From: Spirosoma sp. 48-14 | GTDB lineage: Bacteria; Bacteroidota; Bacteroidia; Cytophagales; Spirosomataceae | Direction of reading: 5' to 3' | DNA: 64,000 nt | Assembly (NCBI RefSeq): GCF_001898575.1 | Contig: NZ_MKUD01000010.1 | Coordinates: forward strand, 124,001-188,000 | Shown: one piece after another, positions 16,209 through 24,883 of the stretch | Layout: the number at the start of each line of letters is the position of its first letter | How positions within the stretch are numbered: the stretch's first letter is position 1 | Translations under genes and position numbers: made by a program | The notes under the pieces: model-generated | The model's input: only the letters and a program-made list of their open reading frames with translations | Database searches by the model: none | Told to the model about the DNA's origin: nothing

Positions 16209-16973
16209 ATGCGCCTTGTGATTCTTACGCAGGATGATCCCTTTTATCTTGCTCGTAATATTGATTATCTGTTGAAAAAATTGCCACCCTACGCCGAAGT
16301 GGTAGCAACGGTGGTGTTCGACGTATCGCCGTTTGGAAAGCGAGAGACATTTACTGAGAAGATCAAAAAAACTTATGACATCTTCGGCTTCCCATTTTTT
16401 GTTCGGTACGGCCTAAAATTCGTTGCCTCTAAATTAAACAGTCAGAATAATGTTCGGAAGGTGCTTGCCGATCGAAATATTCCACTGATTCATATCGAAG
16501 GAAATATTAATAAAGACGAAAACCTGGATAAGCTCCGCGCTTACAAACCTGATCTGTTTGTATCGATTGCGGGTAACCAGATTTTCAGACAGAAATTGCT
16601 CGATGTAGCGACGTACGGCTGCATTAACTTGCACACGGCCTTATTACCAAAATATCGAGGGCTGATGCCTTCGTTCTGGGTACTGAAAAATGGCGAAACA
16701 CATACAGGAGTGTCCGTATTTTTTGTGGATGAAGGAATCGATAGCGGTCCCATTCTGGTCCAGAAAAAGCTCGCTATTGGTACTATGAGTCAGGCAGAAC
16801 TGATCGACGTAACCAAAAAAATGGGCATGGACGCCATTCTGGAATCAATTGAAAAAATTCACTCGGGCAAGTACGAGCTCATTGAAAATGATGCCTCGCA
16901 GATGACCTATTTTACATTTCCTACCCGCGAGGATGTGCAGGCTTTCCGGGCAGCAGGAAAGCGGTTTTATTAA
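16209..16973 (+). CDS. Formyltransferase-family protein (sugar N-formyltransferase-like)
   Basis: A 254-residue protein with the N10-formyl-tetrahydrofolate-dependent formyltransferase fold. The catalytic triad is visible: Asn140 and His142 in INLHTALLPKYRG, and Asp178 in DEGIDSGPIL, with the same 36-residue spacing as in methionyl-tRNA formyltransferase. It lacks the C-terminal tRNA-binding domain, and its location among glycan genes favours formylation of an amino sugar, perhaps the 4-amino sugar made by the aminotransferase at 33995. The acceptor is an inference. It has its own promoter and is followed 93 bp later by the deacetylase. Confidence 0.8.
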   Translation: MRLVILTQDDPFYLARNIDYLLKKLPPYAEVVATVVFDVSPFGKRETFTEKIKKTYDIFGFPFFVRYGLKFVASKLNSQNNVRKVLADRNIPLIHIEGNINKDENLDKLRAYKPDLFVSIAGNQIFRQKLLDVATYGCINLHTALLPKYRGLMPSFWVLKNGETHTGVSVFFVDEGIDSGPILVQKKLAIGTMSQAELIDVTKKMGMDAILESIEKIHSGKYELIENDASQMTYFTFPTREDVQAFRAAGKRFY

Positions 16974-17066
16974 AGAAGGACCAATGATTTAGAGGGAGTG
17001 AATGGGCACTGAACTGAATGGGTCCCTTCGCTCTTTCCGCTGTCTTTCTCTCTTTACCCCTTGTTT

Positions 17067-17921
17067 ATGAATATCCTGACGTTTGATATTGAAGAGTGGT
17101 TTCATATTCTGGATAACGCATCGACCCGCACTGAAGCCGACTGGGGGCGTTATGAAACCCGTATTCATCAGAATATGGATCTGATTTTCCAGCTTTTGGA
17201 GGATACCAAAAGCCGGGCTACGTTTTTCTGCCTGGGCTGGGTAGCGGATAAACATCCCGATGTGATCCGGAGAATCGACGCGGCTGGTTATGAGATTGCT
17301 ACGCATTCGTACGCCCACCAACTCGCCTATGAGCAAACGCCCCAGGAGTTTCAGGAGGATTTGGCCCGTTCCATTAAGCATTTGCAGGATTTGACGGGGA
17401 AAAAGGTGCGGTCGTACCGTGCACCCGGTTTTTCAATTAAAGCGTATAATCGGTGGGTCTTTCCGATTCTGATCGAACAGGGAATCGAAATTGATTGCTC
17501 TGTATTTTCGGCGCGACGGGCGCATGGGGGCGATGCCTCACTGAATATGTTCGAACCAGGGTATCTGAATGTGGATGGCACTCTCCTGAAGGAGTTTCCC
17601 ATCAATACAGCAGCCGTAGTGGGTCAGGACCTGATTTTTTCGGGTGGGGGCTATTTTCGATTGTTCCCCTATTCGGTTATCAAGGGACTGATGCGACGAT
17701 CTCCGTATGTGATGACCTATTTCCACCCCCGCGATTTCGATGCCGAGCAACCTATGATTCCTGGATTAAGTCGCGTACGGCGATTTAAGTCGTATTATGG
17801 TCTCAAAAACTGCTTGCCGAAGCTGAAACAACTCCTTACCGAATTCCCATTCGTCGACCTGGCCGAAGCCGATAAGCAGGTCAACTGGGAACGCGTAATT
17901 CAACGGCCGGTGTCGCCATAG
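17067..17921 (+). CDS. Polysaccharide deacetylase (NodB-homology, DUF3473/XrtA-type)
   Basis: Metal-dependent de-N-acetylase of 284 residues. The ATG at 17067 (MNILTFDIEEWFH) fits the family better than the TTG two codons earlier used by the ORF track. Motif 1 is TFDIEEW with the catalytic and metal-binding Asp, motif 2 is THSYAHQ (metal-binding His pair), and motif 3 is RAPGFSI. The later YFHPRDFD supplies the leaving-group His region. This subgroup is often found with exopolysaccharide biosynthesis and carries a C-terminal DUF3473-like tail. No signal peptide is visible. The gap 16974-17066 contains an AG/CT-rich imperfect dyad. Confidence 0.87.
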   Translation: MNILTFDIEEWFHILDNASTRTEADWGRYETRIHQNMDLIFQLLEDTKSRATFFCLGWVADKHPDVIRRIDAAGYEIATHSYAHQLAYEQTPQEFQEDLARSIKHLQDLTGKKVRSYRAPGFSIKAYNRWVFPILIEQGIEIDCSVFSARRAHGGDASLNMFEPGYLNVDGTLLKEFPINTAAVVGQDLIFSGGGYFRLFPYSVIKGLMRRSPYVMTYFHPRDFDAEQPMIPGLSRVRRFKSYYGLKNCLPKLKQLLTEFPFVDLAEADKQVNWERVIQRPVSP

Positions 17922-17937
17922 CGACAACTTATTTTTT
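17911..17937 (+). terminator. Compact terminator overlapping the deacetylase stop codon
   Basis: TGTCGC-CATA-GCGACA followed by ACTTATTTTTTC; the TAG stop sits in loop and stem. It separates the gene from the convergent GT4 gene that ends 8 nt away. Confidence 0.5.
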
Positions 17938-19083
17938 CTTGCAGATCTTCTCGTACTCGTCCAATAATTGTTTCGCCACTACGTCAATGTCGTAGTAGGT
18001 CTTTACCATGTCTGTGGCATTGGTGGCTACCTGCTGGCGGAGGGCGTCGTTGGTAAGTAGACTTTCGAGGCCTTCGGTTACCGCTTCAGCCGTCAAGCTG
18101 GCAAGTAGACCAGCGGCTTTGTGTTTCCGAATGGCCTCCCCAAAACCGACTCGATCTGAGACGAGGGCAGGTGTACCAGCGGCCATCGCTTCCAGTACCG
18201 CCATCGAAAATCCTTCGGAGTAGGAGGGAAGCGTAAATAAGTCCGCATCGGCAAGGGCGGCTTTCTTGTCATCGCCCGTAAGCATACCAACCAATCGAAT
18301 TGACTCACTCAGGTTATTCTGCTCAATAAACTGACGGGTAGCTGCTTCATACCCATCGTCGGAACCTGCAATGGCCAGTATAGTATCGGGATGGCTAGTG
18401 ACATAGTCTTTAAAGCCGGGCAGGAGAATATCCAGTCCTTTCTTGATATTCAGTCGGCTCATAAACAGAACCAGCTTTTTATCAGTCGGTAAATTGAATT
18501 TCTGCCGGAATGTCCCTTTGGGGGGCAACTGTGCAAAGTCGCTCCGTTTAACACCATTCGGAATGATCACGATGTTGGGATGGCGTTGGCCCAGGTACTG
18601 CAGAACGTCTTCCTGTTCATCCGTATTGTTGATCTGAACAAGGTCGGCCCGACGCAGAAAAGCCTTTTGGGCTAATGTATCCATAAGCTGCTTTTTCCAA
18701 TTGTTATGGGCATACACCCATCGGTCCAGCACACCGTGTATGGTAATTACTTTCGCTACCGAACGATCGAGCATAAACGGAGACAGTGTACCGAAATGCC
18801 AGAGTCCATGGCAGTGAATGACATCATACTCATGAATATGTTTTTTTAGATACTGGTACAGCTCGATGGAAAATTCCCGAAAGAATCGACTGATTCCGGG
18901 GGTTCGTTTGCAGAGAATTAGCCGGGCTCCTTCGGGGACAGTATACGGTTTTTCGCCAGGTGAAATGGGGCTTAGGATGTCGACCTGATGGCCATAGCGA
19001 AGCACAACCTGCGTATGGTCGAAAATAATCTTAGGGGGGCCACCCGTTTGCCAGGTGTATGCACAGATGTTTAAAATTCGCAT
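17929..19083 (-). CDS. Family 4 glycosyltransferase (GT-B)
   Basis: Cytoplasmic or membrane-peripheral retaining glycosyltransferase of 384 residues. The N-terminal acceptor domain starts MRILNICAYTWQTGGPP with the Gly-rich loop. The donor domain shows LFMSRLNIKKGLDILL and the EX7E element EGFSMAVLEAM with AGTPALVSD. It ends 8 nt from the convergent deacetylase stop, and lies 20 nt downstream of the next GT4 gene, so the two are probably cotranscribed. Sugar and linkage cannot be assigned. Confidence 0.9.
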   Translation of the reverse strand: MRILNICAYTWQTGGPPKIIFDHTQVVLRYGHQVDILSPISPGEKPYTVPEGARLILCKRTPGISRFFREFSIELYQYLKKHIHEYDVIHCHGLWHFGTLSPFMLDRSVAKVITIHGVLDRWVYAHNNWKKQLMDTLAQKAFLRRADLVQINNTDEQEDVLQYLGQRHPNIVIIPNGVKRSDFAQLPPKGTFRQKFNLPTDKKLVLFMSRLNIKKGLDILLPGFKDYVTSHPDTILAIAGSDDGYEAATRQFIEQNNLSESIRLVGMLTGDDKKAALADADLFTLPSYSEGFSMAVLEAMAAGTPALVSDRVGFGEAIRKHKAAGLLASLTAEAVTEGLESLLTNDALRQQVATNATDMVKTYYDIDVVAKQLLDEYEKICKKK

Positions 19084-19103
19084 AGATACCGCGAAATAAC
19101 CGA

Positions 19104-20270
19104 TTATTTCGTGATTTTGATAAATCCGTCAAGCATTTCCTTGGCTACGGCCTGGGGTGCATAGGGGGCTATGAACTCCTTGGCAAGCTGGCCCATGAGC
19201 CGGGTATTGACGGTGCCATCCATAAACTGGATGAGCCGATAGGTTAATTGAGCAGGCTGGTCGGGGTTGAAAACAAAGCCGTTCTGGCCATCATGTACTA
19301 TATCAACAGCGCAGCCGCATCGGTTGGATACAATAACGGGTAAGCCACAAGCCATGGCTTCATTGACTACCAGCCCCCATGGTTCTGATTGGCTTGGTAA
19401 TACCAGAACATCACTTAGAGCCAATACTTCAGGTACGCGAAACCACGGGCGGCCCGGTAATAGTTTAACCCGATCCGCTACGCCCAGATGCTGGATATGA
19501 TTGATTAGGTTTTCGTGCTCTACTCCATCACCCAGTAAAATCAATCCCCATTCGTCGCTGTTTATCGATCGTTTTCCGGCCTCTGCAAAGGCTGTAATAA
19601 GCATGGGGAGGTTCTTAACTTCGATGAGCCGCCCGACGAAAATAAAATTCTTAGGGCGTAAACCAGCTTCCTGTTGTTGCGAAACCCGATTGGGTAGCGT
19701 TCGTTCGTAAGCTGCCAGGAGTGCGTTGTTATCGACGGCGTTCTTTCGAAGTAAAATCGTTTCAGGAGGTACACCGAGCTGTATGAGATAATCAGCGGCC
19801 TGGCTACCGAAGCAGAAGAAGCCATCGCATAGCCGAAAAACCTGCCGCTTTAGCTGTTCTTTCCAGCCGCCCCGTTGTTGGTCGGCAGCCGTACTTTCAT
19901 TCTGCATAACTACCCGAATGCCTTTACTTTTTGCCCAGATCAGCAAGATAAGCTGAGCCGGATCGTAATAGCCCGTCAGGTTGATTACATCCGGCCGAAA
20001 AGCAATCGCTCGCTTTAATAACACCTGTGTGCGTTCACGAAGCCCTACTTCTTCCGCATATCGGTCGAAAAGTAGCTCGTAGCTATACGAATAAGTAGGG
20101 ATGTTTTTATCCGTAGACACTTCTAATCCTGCACGCGAGCGCTCATTACGAGCAATCTGTAAAACATGGATGGTTAAGTCGTCGCGTTGATCGACTACCT
20201 GTTGCAGAGCCTGAAAAACGCTGGATTTATAATGCGCCCACAGCAGATTATGGACAATAAGGATACGCAT
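19104..20270 (-). CDS. Family 4 glycosyltransferase (GT-B)
   Basis: A 388-residue retaining glycosyltransferase. It has an N-terminal Rossmann domain (MRILIVHNLLWAHYKSSVFQ), donor-site signature FIFVGRLIEVKNLPMLI, and EX7E motif EPWGLVVNEAMACGLPVI. The start codon overlaps the stop of the upstream polymerase/ligase gene by 1 nt (TGATG), a sign of coupled translation. It probably acts just before or beside that protein in repeat-unit assembly. Confidence 0.9.
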   Translation of the reverse strand: MRILIVHNLLWAHYKSSVFQALQQVVDQRDDLTIHVLQIARNERSRAGLEVSTDKNIPTYSYSYELLFDRYAEEVGLRERTQVLLKRAIAFRPDVINLTGYYDPAQLILLIWAKSKGIRVVMQNESTAADQQRGGWKEQLKRQVFRLCDGFFCFGSQAADYLIQLGVPPETILLRKNAVDNNALLAAYERTLPNRVSQQQEAGLRPKNFIFVGRLIEVKNLPMLITAFAEAGKRSINSDEWGLILLGDGVEHENLINHIQHLGVADRVKLLPGRPWFRVPEVLALSDVLVLPSQSEPWGLVVNEAMACGLPVIVSNRCGCAVDIVHDGQNGFVFNPDQPAQLTYRLIQFMDGTVNTRLMGQLAKEFIAPYAPQAVAKEMLDGFIKITK

Positions 20271-21649
20271 CAGGCAGGCTCTGGACTTGGCACAACAACA
20301 TACTTTTCCTCGACTGGCGCAGACGGTTTATCCGATAAGTGGGCAGGAAACAGATGCTCTACTCCCATAAATCGAATCATCAGGCAGAGTGGAAACCAGA
20401 ATGAAATTTCATTGGGGCGCCCATTGGTAAATGCCTGAACCAATATCAGGAAGTAAAAATAGGCTAAAAAAATACTCAACGGATTGGGGTTAGTCCGCAT
20501 AATTCGCCAGGCATTTTTTAGAACCAGCCAATTCAACCCACCAAATAATACCAGTCCTAAAATGCCTTGGTTGATCAATGACTCCAGAATAGGGATATCG
20601 AGATAAAGATATTTATAACCATACCCTAAAACCAGCATATGCATATGACTGAATATTACTAATTGAAGAAACTGGGTACTGACTGAACGGTTGGCTGTTG
20701 AATCATCCAGTACGGCCTTGTAATCATGACCTGACGATTTCAAGCCAAGCATAGCATAAACCGTTTCCATGTTTCGGGTCAAAAAAGCAGTAACATAATC
20801 ATACAGGATCAGATACGTAGTAATATTCCGCTGGAAGAAATAAACAACGCCAAGGAAGCCCACAATCATCACCATGATAGGAATCGGTTTTACCAGGCTT
20901 CGGGCGGCAGTTCGTATCTGAGCAGGGCGAACATTGAAATACAAGAAAAAACATACTGCGACCAGAAAGGCTAGAATCGCAGAACGAGTTTGAGTGAGCA
21001 CTAACACGGCGATGTTGACTACACCTGCGAAAAACGATAGTAGCCGAAAAATCAGAAGTGTATTAGGTCGTACCAGCCAAATAGCGCAGGCCACAACACC
21101 CATATAGGCATTTCGTGAAAAAGCGTGGGGGTTCCCTGAACCGGGATCACCATTGTTCAGGGTAATCGTAGCTCGTTGACCAATCGCCCAGGTAGGATCG
21201 GTAATCAGTGAATAAATAAGCCCCAGATTGGACGCTAACGTGAACCAGACAACAACAGGGACAAAATAGGGAATGATGTCATTCGGGATATTGATCAGCA
21301 GAAACATGAAAATCAATATGTACGTGAAGTAGATCATATCCCGCCCTGCATCCTGGAATCCTGGTACACCGTTAAAGATAAACATGTACACGATACTCAG
21401 TAAAATATAGCCCATGCCCATCCAGAACATGGTTATGTTAGGCCGGTAAAGCCGTCGGAAAACTGTAAAAGGCACCATGAGCAGTAACCCGCCTGCCAGG
21501 GCTACAGCGGTAAAGGTGGTACTTCCTGGAGCCAACCGCATCGTTTCCCGAAAAAAGAATATAAGGGGATACCCATCGACAATGATGCAGATACCAAGCA
21601 CCATGCGCATAAAATCGAGGGACCGAACCAGACGAATCAAACCGTTCAT
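20270..21649 (-). CDS. O-antigen ligase/polymerase-like membrane protein
   Basis: A 459-residue inner-membrane protein with about eleven hydrophobic segments and a large periplasmic loop (about residues 290-350) before the last helices, the topology of WaaL/Wzy proteins. It could polymerise glycan repeat units or ligate them to an acceptor. The sequence does not decide between these, and ABC-exported glycans usually lack a Wzy. It forms a translationally coupled pair with the GT4 gene at 19104. A 70-bp spacer separates it from the upstream GT2 gene. Confidence 0.78.
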   Translation of the reverse strand: MNGLIRLVRSLDFMRMVLGICIIVDGYPLIFFFRETMRLAPGSTTFTAVALAGGLLLMVPFTVFRRLYRPNITMFWMGMGYILLSIVYMFIFNGVPGFQDAGRDMIYFTYILIFMFLLINIPNDIIPYFVPVVVWFTLASNLGLIYSLITDPTWAIGQRATITLNNGDPGSGNPHAFSRNAYMGVVACAIWLVRPNTLLIFRLLSFFAGVVNIAVLVLTQTRSAILAFLVAVCFFLYFNVRPAQIRTAARSLVKPIPIMVMIVGFLGVVYFFQRNITTYLILYDYVTAFLTRNMETVYAMLGLKSSGHDYKAVLDDSTANRSVSTQFLQLVIFSHMHMLVLGYGYKYLYLDIPILESLINQGILGLVLFGGLNWLVLKNAWRIMRTNPNPLSIFLAYFYFLILVQAFTNGRPNEISFWFPLCLMIRFMGVEHLFPAHLSDKPSAPVEEKYVVVPSPEPA

Positions 21650-21719
21650 AAACAGATCATAGTTTTCCGCTTTCTGATTTCAGTATACGAAAACAGGGTA
21701 CACTGAAAATCGAAAGCGA

Positions 21720-22616
21720 TTATCTGGCCTGGCGTAGCCTAAGCCGATGTATAACGTACTTAAACTGACCTTTACCCACAAAGGCCAGTAGTTTTCGCAA
21801 GCGACAATAACGTTGCCAGAATGAAGCCCCCAGCGACGAGGTTAGCATAGACTGGTATTTTGTTTTAATAAGCTCGTGTTCCTGTAGACCAACCGTACCG
21901 GCAATGGTCGATGATTTGGCATCTGGCTGAACCCGAAAGCCACCCCAGAATCCATCGACATGCCGAAATGTGATGCCTGCCTGCACACCTAGTCGGGCTA
22001 CAATTTCGTAATCGATTACAAAACGTAAACGTTCATCAAGTAAGCCAACCTGCTCCAGTCGGGAACGTCGCATGAATAACGATTGGTTAAATACCTGCAT
22101 TCCTTCGTAAATCTGGCATTCCAAACAGAAGTCCGGCGCCCGCATTTCTTCCAGGATAACGTCATCTTCATCGGTAATATACATATCTCCGAAGAAAACA
22201 TCGGTATCGGGGGCTTTTCGCCAAGCTTCAGCTACCCGGCTGAACGCATTTGGTGCAAACACGTCGTCGGAGTTCTGAAAAGCAACGTAATCGCCCGTTG
22301 CCTGCCGAAATCCTTTATTAATGGCGTCTGTCTGTCCCCGATCTTTTTCGCTCACCCAACCGGCCAGATACGGTTCGTATTTTTTAATTATATCAACACT
22401 ACCATCGGTTGAACCACCATCGATAATAAAATATTCCAGATTAGGATATTTCTGATTTAAGACGCTTAATATGGTCCGTTCCAAATAGTGCGCCTGATTG
22501 AATGATGGCGTAACAACCGTTAGCTTTGGGTAATTGCTCTGGTCAGGGTTAGTTGCTACGGATGGATTATAAGGTTGCGTAACAAACGACCGAAGTGATT
22601 TTGGGTTCGAATTCAT
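21720..22616 (-). CDS. Family 2 glycosyltransferase
   Basis: A 298-residue GT-A enzyme of the WcaA-like group: LTVVTPSFNQAHYLERTI, then IDGGSTDGSVDIIKKY and VAFQNSDDVFAPN as metal-binding region. Its organisation resembles the GT2 at 11729 but the sequences differ throughout. The first about 28 residues precede the conserved domain, so a later start is possible, though no Met is available there. It follows the GT4 gene at 22620 with a 3-nt gap. Confidence 0.9.
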   Translation of the reverse strand: MNSNPKSLRSFVTQPYNPSVATNPDQSNYPKLTVVTPSFNQAHYLERTILSVLNQKYPNLEYFIIDGGSTDGSVDIIKKYEPYLAGWVSEKDRGQTDAINKGFRQATGDYVAFQNSDDVFAPNAFSRVAEAWRKAPDTDVFFGDMYITDEDDVILEEMRAPDFCLECQIYEGMQVFNQSLFMRRSRLEQVGLLDERLRFVIDYEIVARLGVQAGITFRHVDGFWGGFRVQPDAKSSTIAGTVGLQEHELIKTKYQSMLTSSLGASFWQRYCRLRKLLAFVGKGQFKYVIHRLRLRQAR

Positions 22617-22619
22617 GCC

Positions 22620-23729
22620 TTAGCACATAGATTGATACACGTCAAGTGTTTGCTGTGCCGTTTTGTCGCATGAAAACAACTGGAGTCGTTGGGTTCCTTT
22701 CTGGCGTAATTCCGTGCACAGTGCATCATCCGTAACAATTCGTTCAATCGCTTCGGCAATGGAGTCATCGTCTTCAGGATCAAAATAAAGAGCTGCGTCG
22801 GCGCCTACCTCTGGAAGCGAGCTTCGATTGCTCAGAACAACCGGACAGCCACCGCTGAAGGCTTCCAGCACAGGCAGACCAAACCCTTCATTAAGTGAAG
22901 GAAAAACAAAGGCGCGGGCATGTTGATAGAGATTCATCAGCCCTGCATCGGTTATCGGTCGGTAATGAATCTGTTCGTTGAGACGACTCGCATAAAACAG
23001 TGTTTGCTCTTCATGCGTAAAGGCTCCTCCTCCTGTGCATATCAGATGCAGATCAGGATAGCGATGCAAAATGGGCTGAATGGCCCGGAAAAAGCCATTG
23101 AAGTTTTTGTACAGCCCTCGTTTGCCCACATACAGAAGGTAGGGCGCTGGAAAAGGCCGAGCCTGTTGATCGAACACAGGAACAGATTCACTTAAACGGG
23201 TTCCTAGATGAATGACTTTTACCTTATCGGGATCGATAGGAAAGTAGCGAAGCAGGTCCTGTTTACTAAACTCTGACACGCTGATAATGCAGTCGGCCCG
23301 GCGCAGGAGTTGCTTTTTTAAGTCATATAGTCCTTCGCCAACTTCAGGATACTGTTTGCCGAATCGCTCGCTGGTTGCATCATGAAAGGTTAATACAAAC
23401 GGCTTTTTGTCAATGGCTTTCAGGAAATACCGATGGTAATAGGTCGGATGGAAAACATCGAACTTACCCGCTCGAACCCGTTGTAGGCTATATAATCGAT
23501 TAAGAACAGAGGCTACTCGGTGGGCATTACGAATCTGGGCAAGCCCGTGATACCGAACATGATTGCTAAACGAGGCCTGATCTAAATATTCGTTGTTCGA
23601 CAGCCGAAGCGACAGCTCAAACTCAATGTCTGACCGCTTGGTGAATGAACGCATCAGTTCAAAAAAATACCGGGAAACACCCCCATAAGGCAGTCCCGTG
23701 AACGATTGATGGTCGAAGAGTACTTTCAT
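22620..23729 (-). CDS. Family 4 glycosyltransferase (mannosyltransferase-like)
   Basis: A 369-residue GT-B protein starting MKVLFDHQSFTGLPYGGVSRYF, typical of the WbaZ/MtfB-like GT4 branch. The donor domain has LLYVGKRGLYKNFNGFF and the EX7E motif EGFGLPVLEAFSGGCPVV. It is almost contiguous with the GT2 gene downstream (3-nt gap). A small hairpin lies just upstream of its start (23741-23763, TACAAACC / GGTTTGTA), possibly part of its leader. Confidence 0.9.
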   Translation of the reverse strand: MKVLFDHQSFTGLPYGGVSRYFFELMRSFTKRSDIEFELSLRLSNNEYLDQASFSNHVRYHGLAQIRNAHRVASVLNRLYSLQRVRAGKFDVFHPTYYHRYFLKAIDKKPFVLTFHDATSERFGKQYPEVGEGLYDLKKQLLRRADCIISVSEFSKQDLLRYFPIDPDKVKVIHLGTRLSESVPVFDQQARPFPAPYLLYVGKRGLYKNFNGFFRAIQPILHRYPDLHLICTGGGAFTHEEQTLFYASRLNEQIHYRPITDAGLMNLYQHARAFVFPSLNEGFGLPVLEAFSGGCPVVLSNRSSLPEVGADAALYFDPEDDDSIAEAIERIVTDDALCTELRQKGTQRLQLFSCDKTAQQTLDVYQSMC

Positions 23730-23845
23730 GTAGGAAAACCTACAAACCAGATGCCGGTTTGTATTTTTCTGAGAAAATGTGCCGACAAAAATAGGGGTAT
23801 TTGCCGATAAATCCTTAATCTCCGTCGATTATTCGGTGCATACTC

Positions 23846-24865
23846 TTATCGAATGGCAGGTAAGTAGACCTGGTCAATAAACCGATTGATTTCCTGCATG
23901 GATTGGATCGTTTTATAGCGCCAGCCACGAATGATACGAGCCTCTGGCTGCTGACCGTAGGCAGGATGAATCACTTCGAATACCGATGGTGTTTGTAATG
24001 AAATGGTTTGTTGGTAATTCTTTATCAATGATTGAATAGCTGGCTGTTTCGACAATATGGCCCGATTCTGATGTGGAAAAAAACCTTCGTCAGGATTGTA
24101 CAGACCCTTGTAATTGATGAATTGTAGGGGTTGATTTTGACCGGAGGGGCCATTTACCTGCCACTGACCAGACGCTGAATGGATCGACCGTTCGGGTAAG
24201 TTCCAGAGACCCAGGTGCCAGCCTGGATTTTTGACAATAGCCACGTTACGAAAAAAGACGGGCACATGCATCAACCAAATCTGATCCAGACATAGCCCGG
24301 CGCAGAAATTAATGAAAGCTCGTTCGCGAACCCGATTATCCCACCAGGCCAACATTCGTTCGGTCTCGGCTGATCGTTTGAAAGCTAAAAAATCAGCATT
24401 ATAGAGCCCGATATTCTGGAACGCTTTTTCGTCTGGCCACGACTTTGTTGTGTTGCCAGACATAGCAAAGTCGCGAGTAATAAACGGTGTCAGAATAAAA
24501 TTCGTGTTCTCCAACTGGGACCAGATCGGGTCAATAGAAGCCGAAAAATGAATATTGGGATCGGCATAGATGAGCCGCTGTATTTCCGGGTATCGGCGGA
24601 AGGCTTCGGCAATAAACACAGGTTTGCAGGCTGCCGCAAATTCGGTGGGTGTATATTGTGCCGATAACGCCCTTAATTCGTCAACCGGGAGTATATCCTG
24701 GATCGGTAGGATTGGATAGGGTGACGTAAAACCCGGTGGTAACTGGGTAGGGTCATCGGCCAATCCAATGACAATAAATGGGTCAGTAGCCGAAAACTGA
24801 CGAAAACTGTCGCCCAGAGCTAAGGCCTGGGGTAATTGACGAAGGGTACAGATGGTAAGTAACAC
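23846..24865 (-). CDS. Putative GT-A glycosyltransferase, paralogue of the gene at 27779
   Basis: A 339-residue protein of a family I do not name with certainty, resembling GT8-like nucleotide-diphospho-sugar transferases. It shares with the gene at 27779 the opening MLLTICTLRQLPQALALGDS, a KPVFIAEAF block, a hydrophobic strand ending IYADPNIHF, NIGLYNADFLAF, a Cys-rich CAGLCLDQIW and a LWNLPERS motif. Where the paralogue has the metal-binding sequence DPD, this one has DPN, so metal use may differ. It lies 18 nt from the GT2 gene at 24884 and is probably part of the same operon. Confidence 0.7.
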   Translation of the reverse strand: MLLTICTLRQLPQALALGDSFRQFSATDPFIVIGLADDPTQLPPGFTSPYPILPIQDILPVDELRALSAQYTPTEFAAACKPVFIAEAFRRYPEIQRLIYADPNIHFSASIDPIWSQLENTNFILTPFITRDFAMSGNTTKSWPDEKAFQNIGLYNADFLAFKRSAETERMLAWWDNRVRERAFINFCAGLCLDQIWLMHVPVFFRNVAIVKNPGWHLGLWNLPERSIHSASGQWQVNGPSGQNQPLQFINYKGLYNPDEGFFPHQNRAILSKQPAIQSLIKNYQQTISLQTPSVFEVIHPAYGQQPEARIIRGWRYKTIQSMQEINRFIDQVYLPAIR

Positions 24866-24883
24866 AGTAAGCGCAAAACTACG

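Noticed and set aside
16974-17066. Possible further AG-rich stem-loop between formyltransferase and deacetylase genes
   Set aside because: Only short blocks (about 8-10 nt) pair, weaker than elements A-E, so it was not listed as a family member.
23731-23763. Two small dyads (GTAGG-AAAA-CCTAC and TACAAACC-GGTTTGTA) upstream of the GT4 gene at 22620
   Set aside because: Too short and without a T tract to call a terminator or riboswitch; only noted with the gene.
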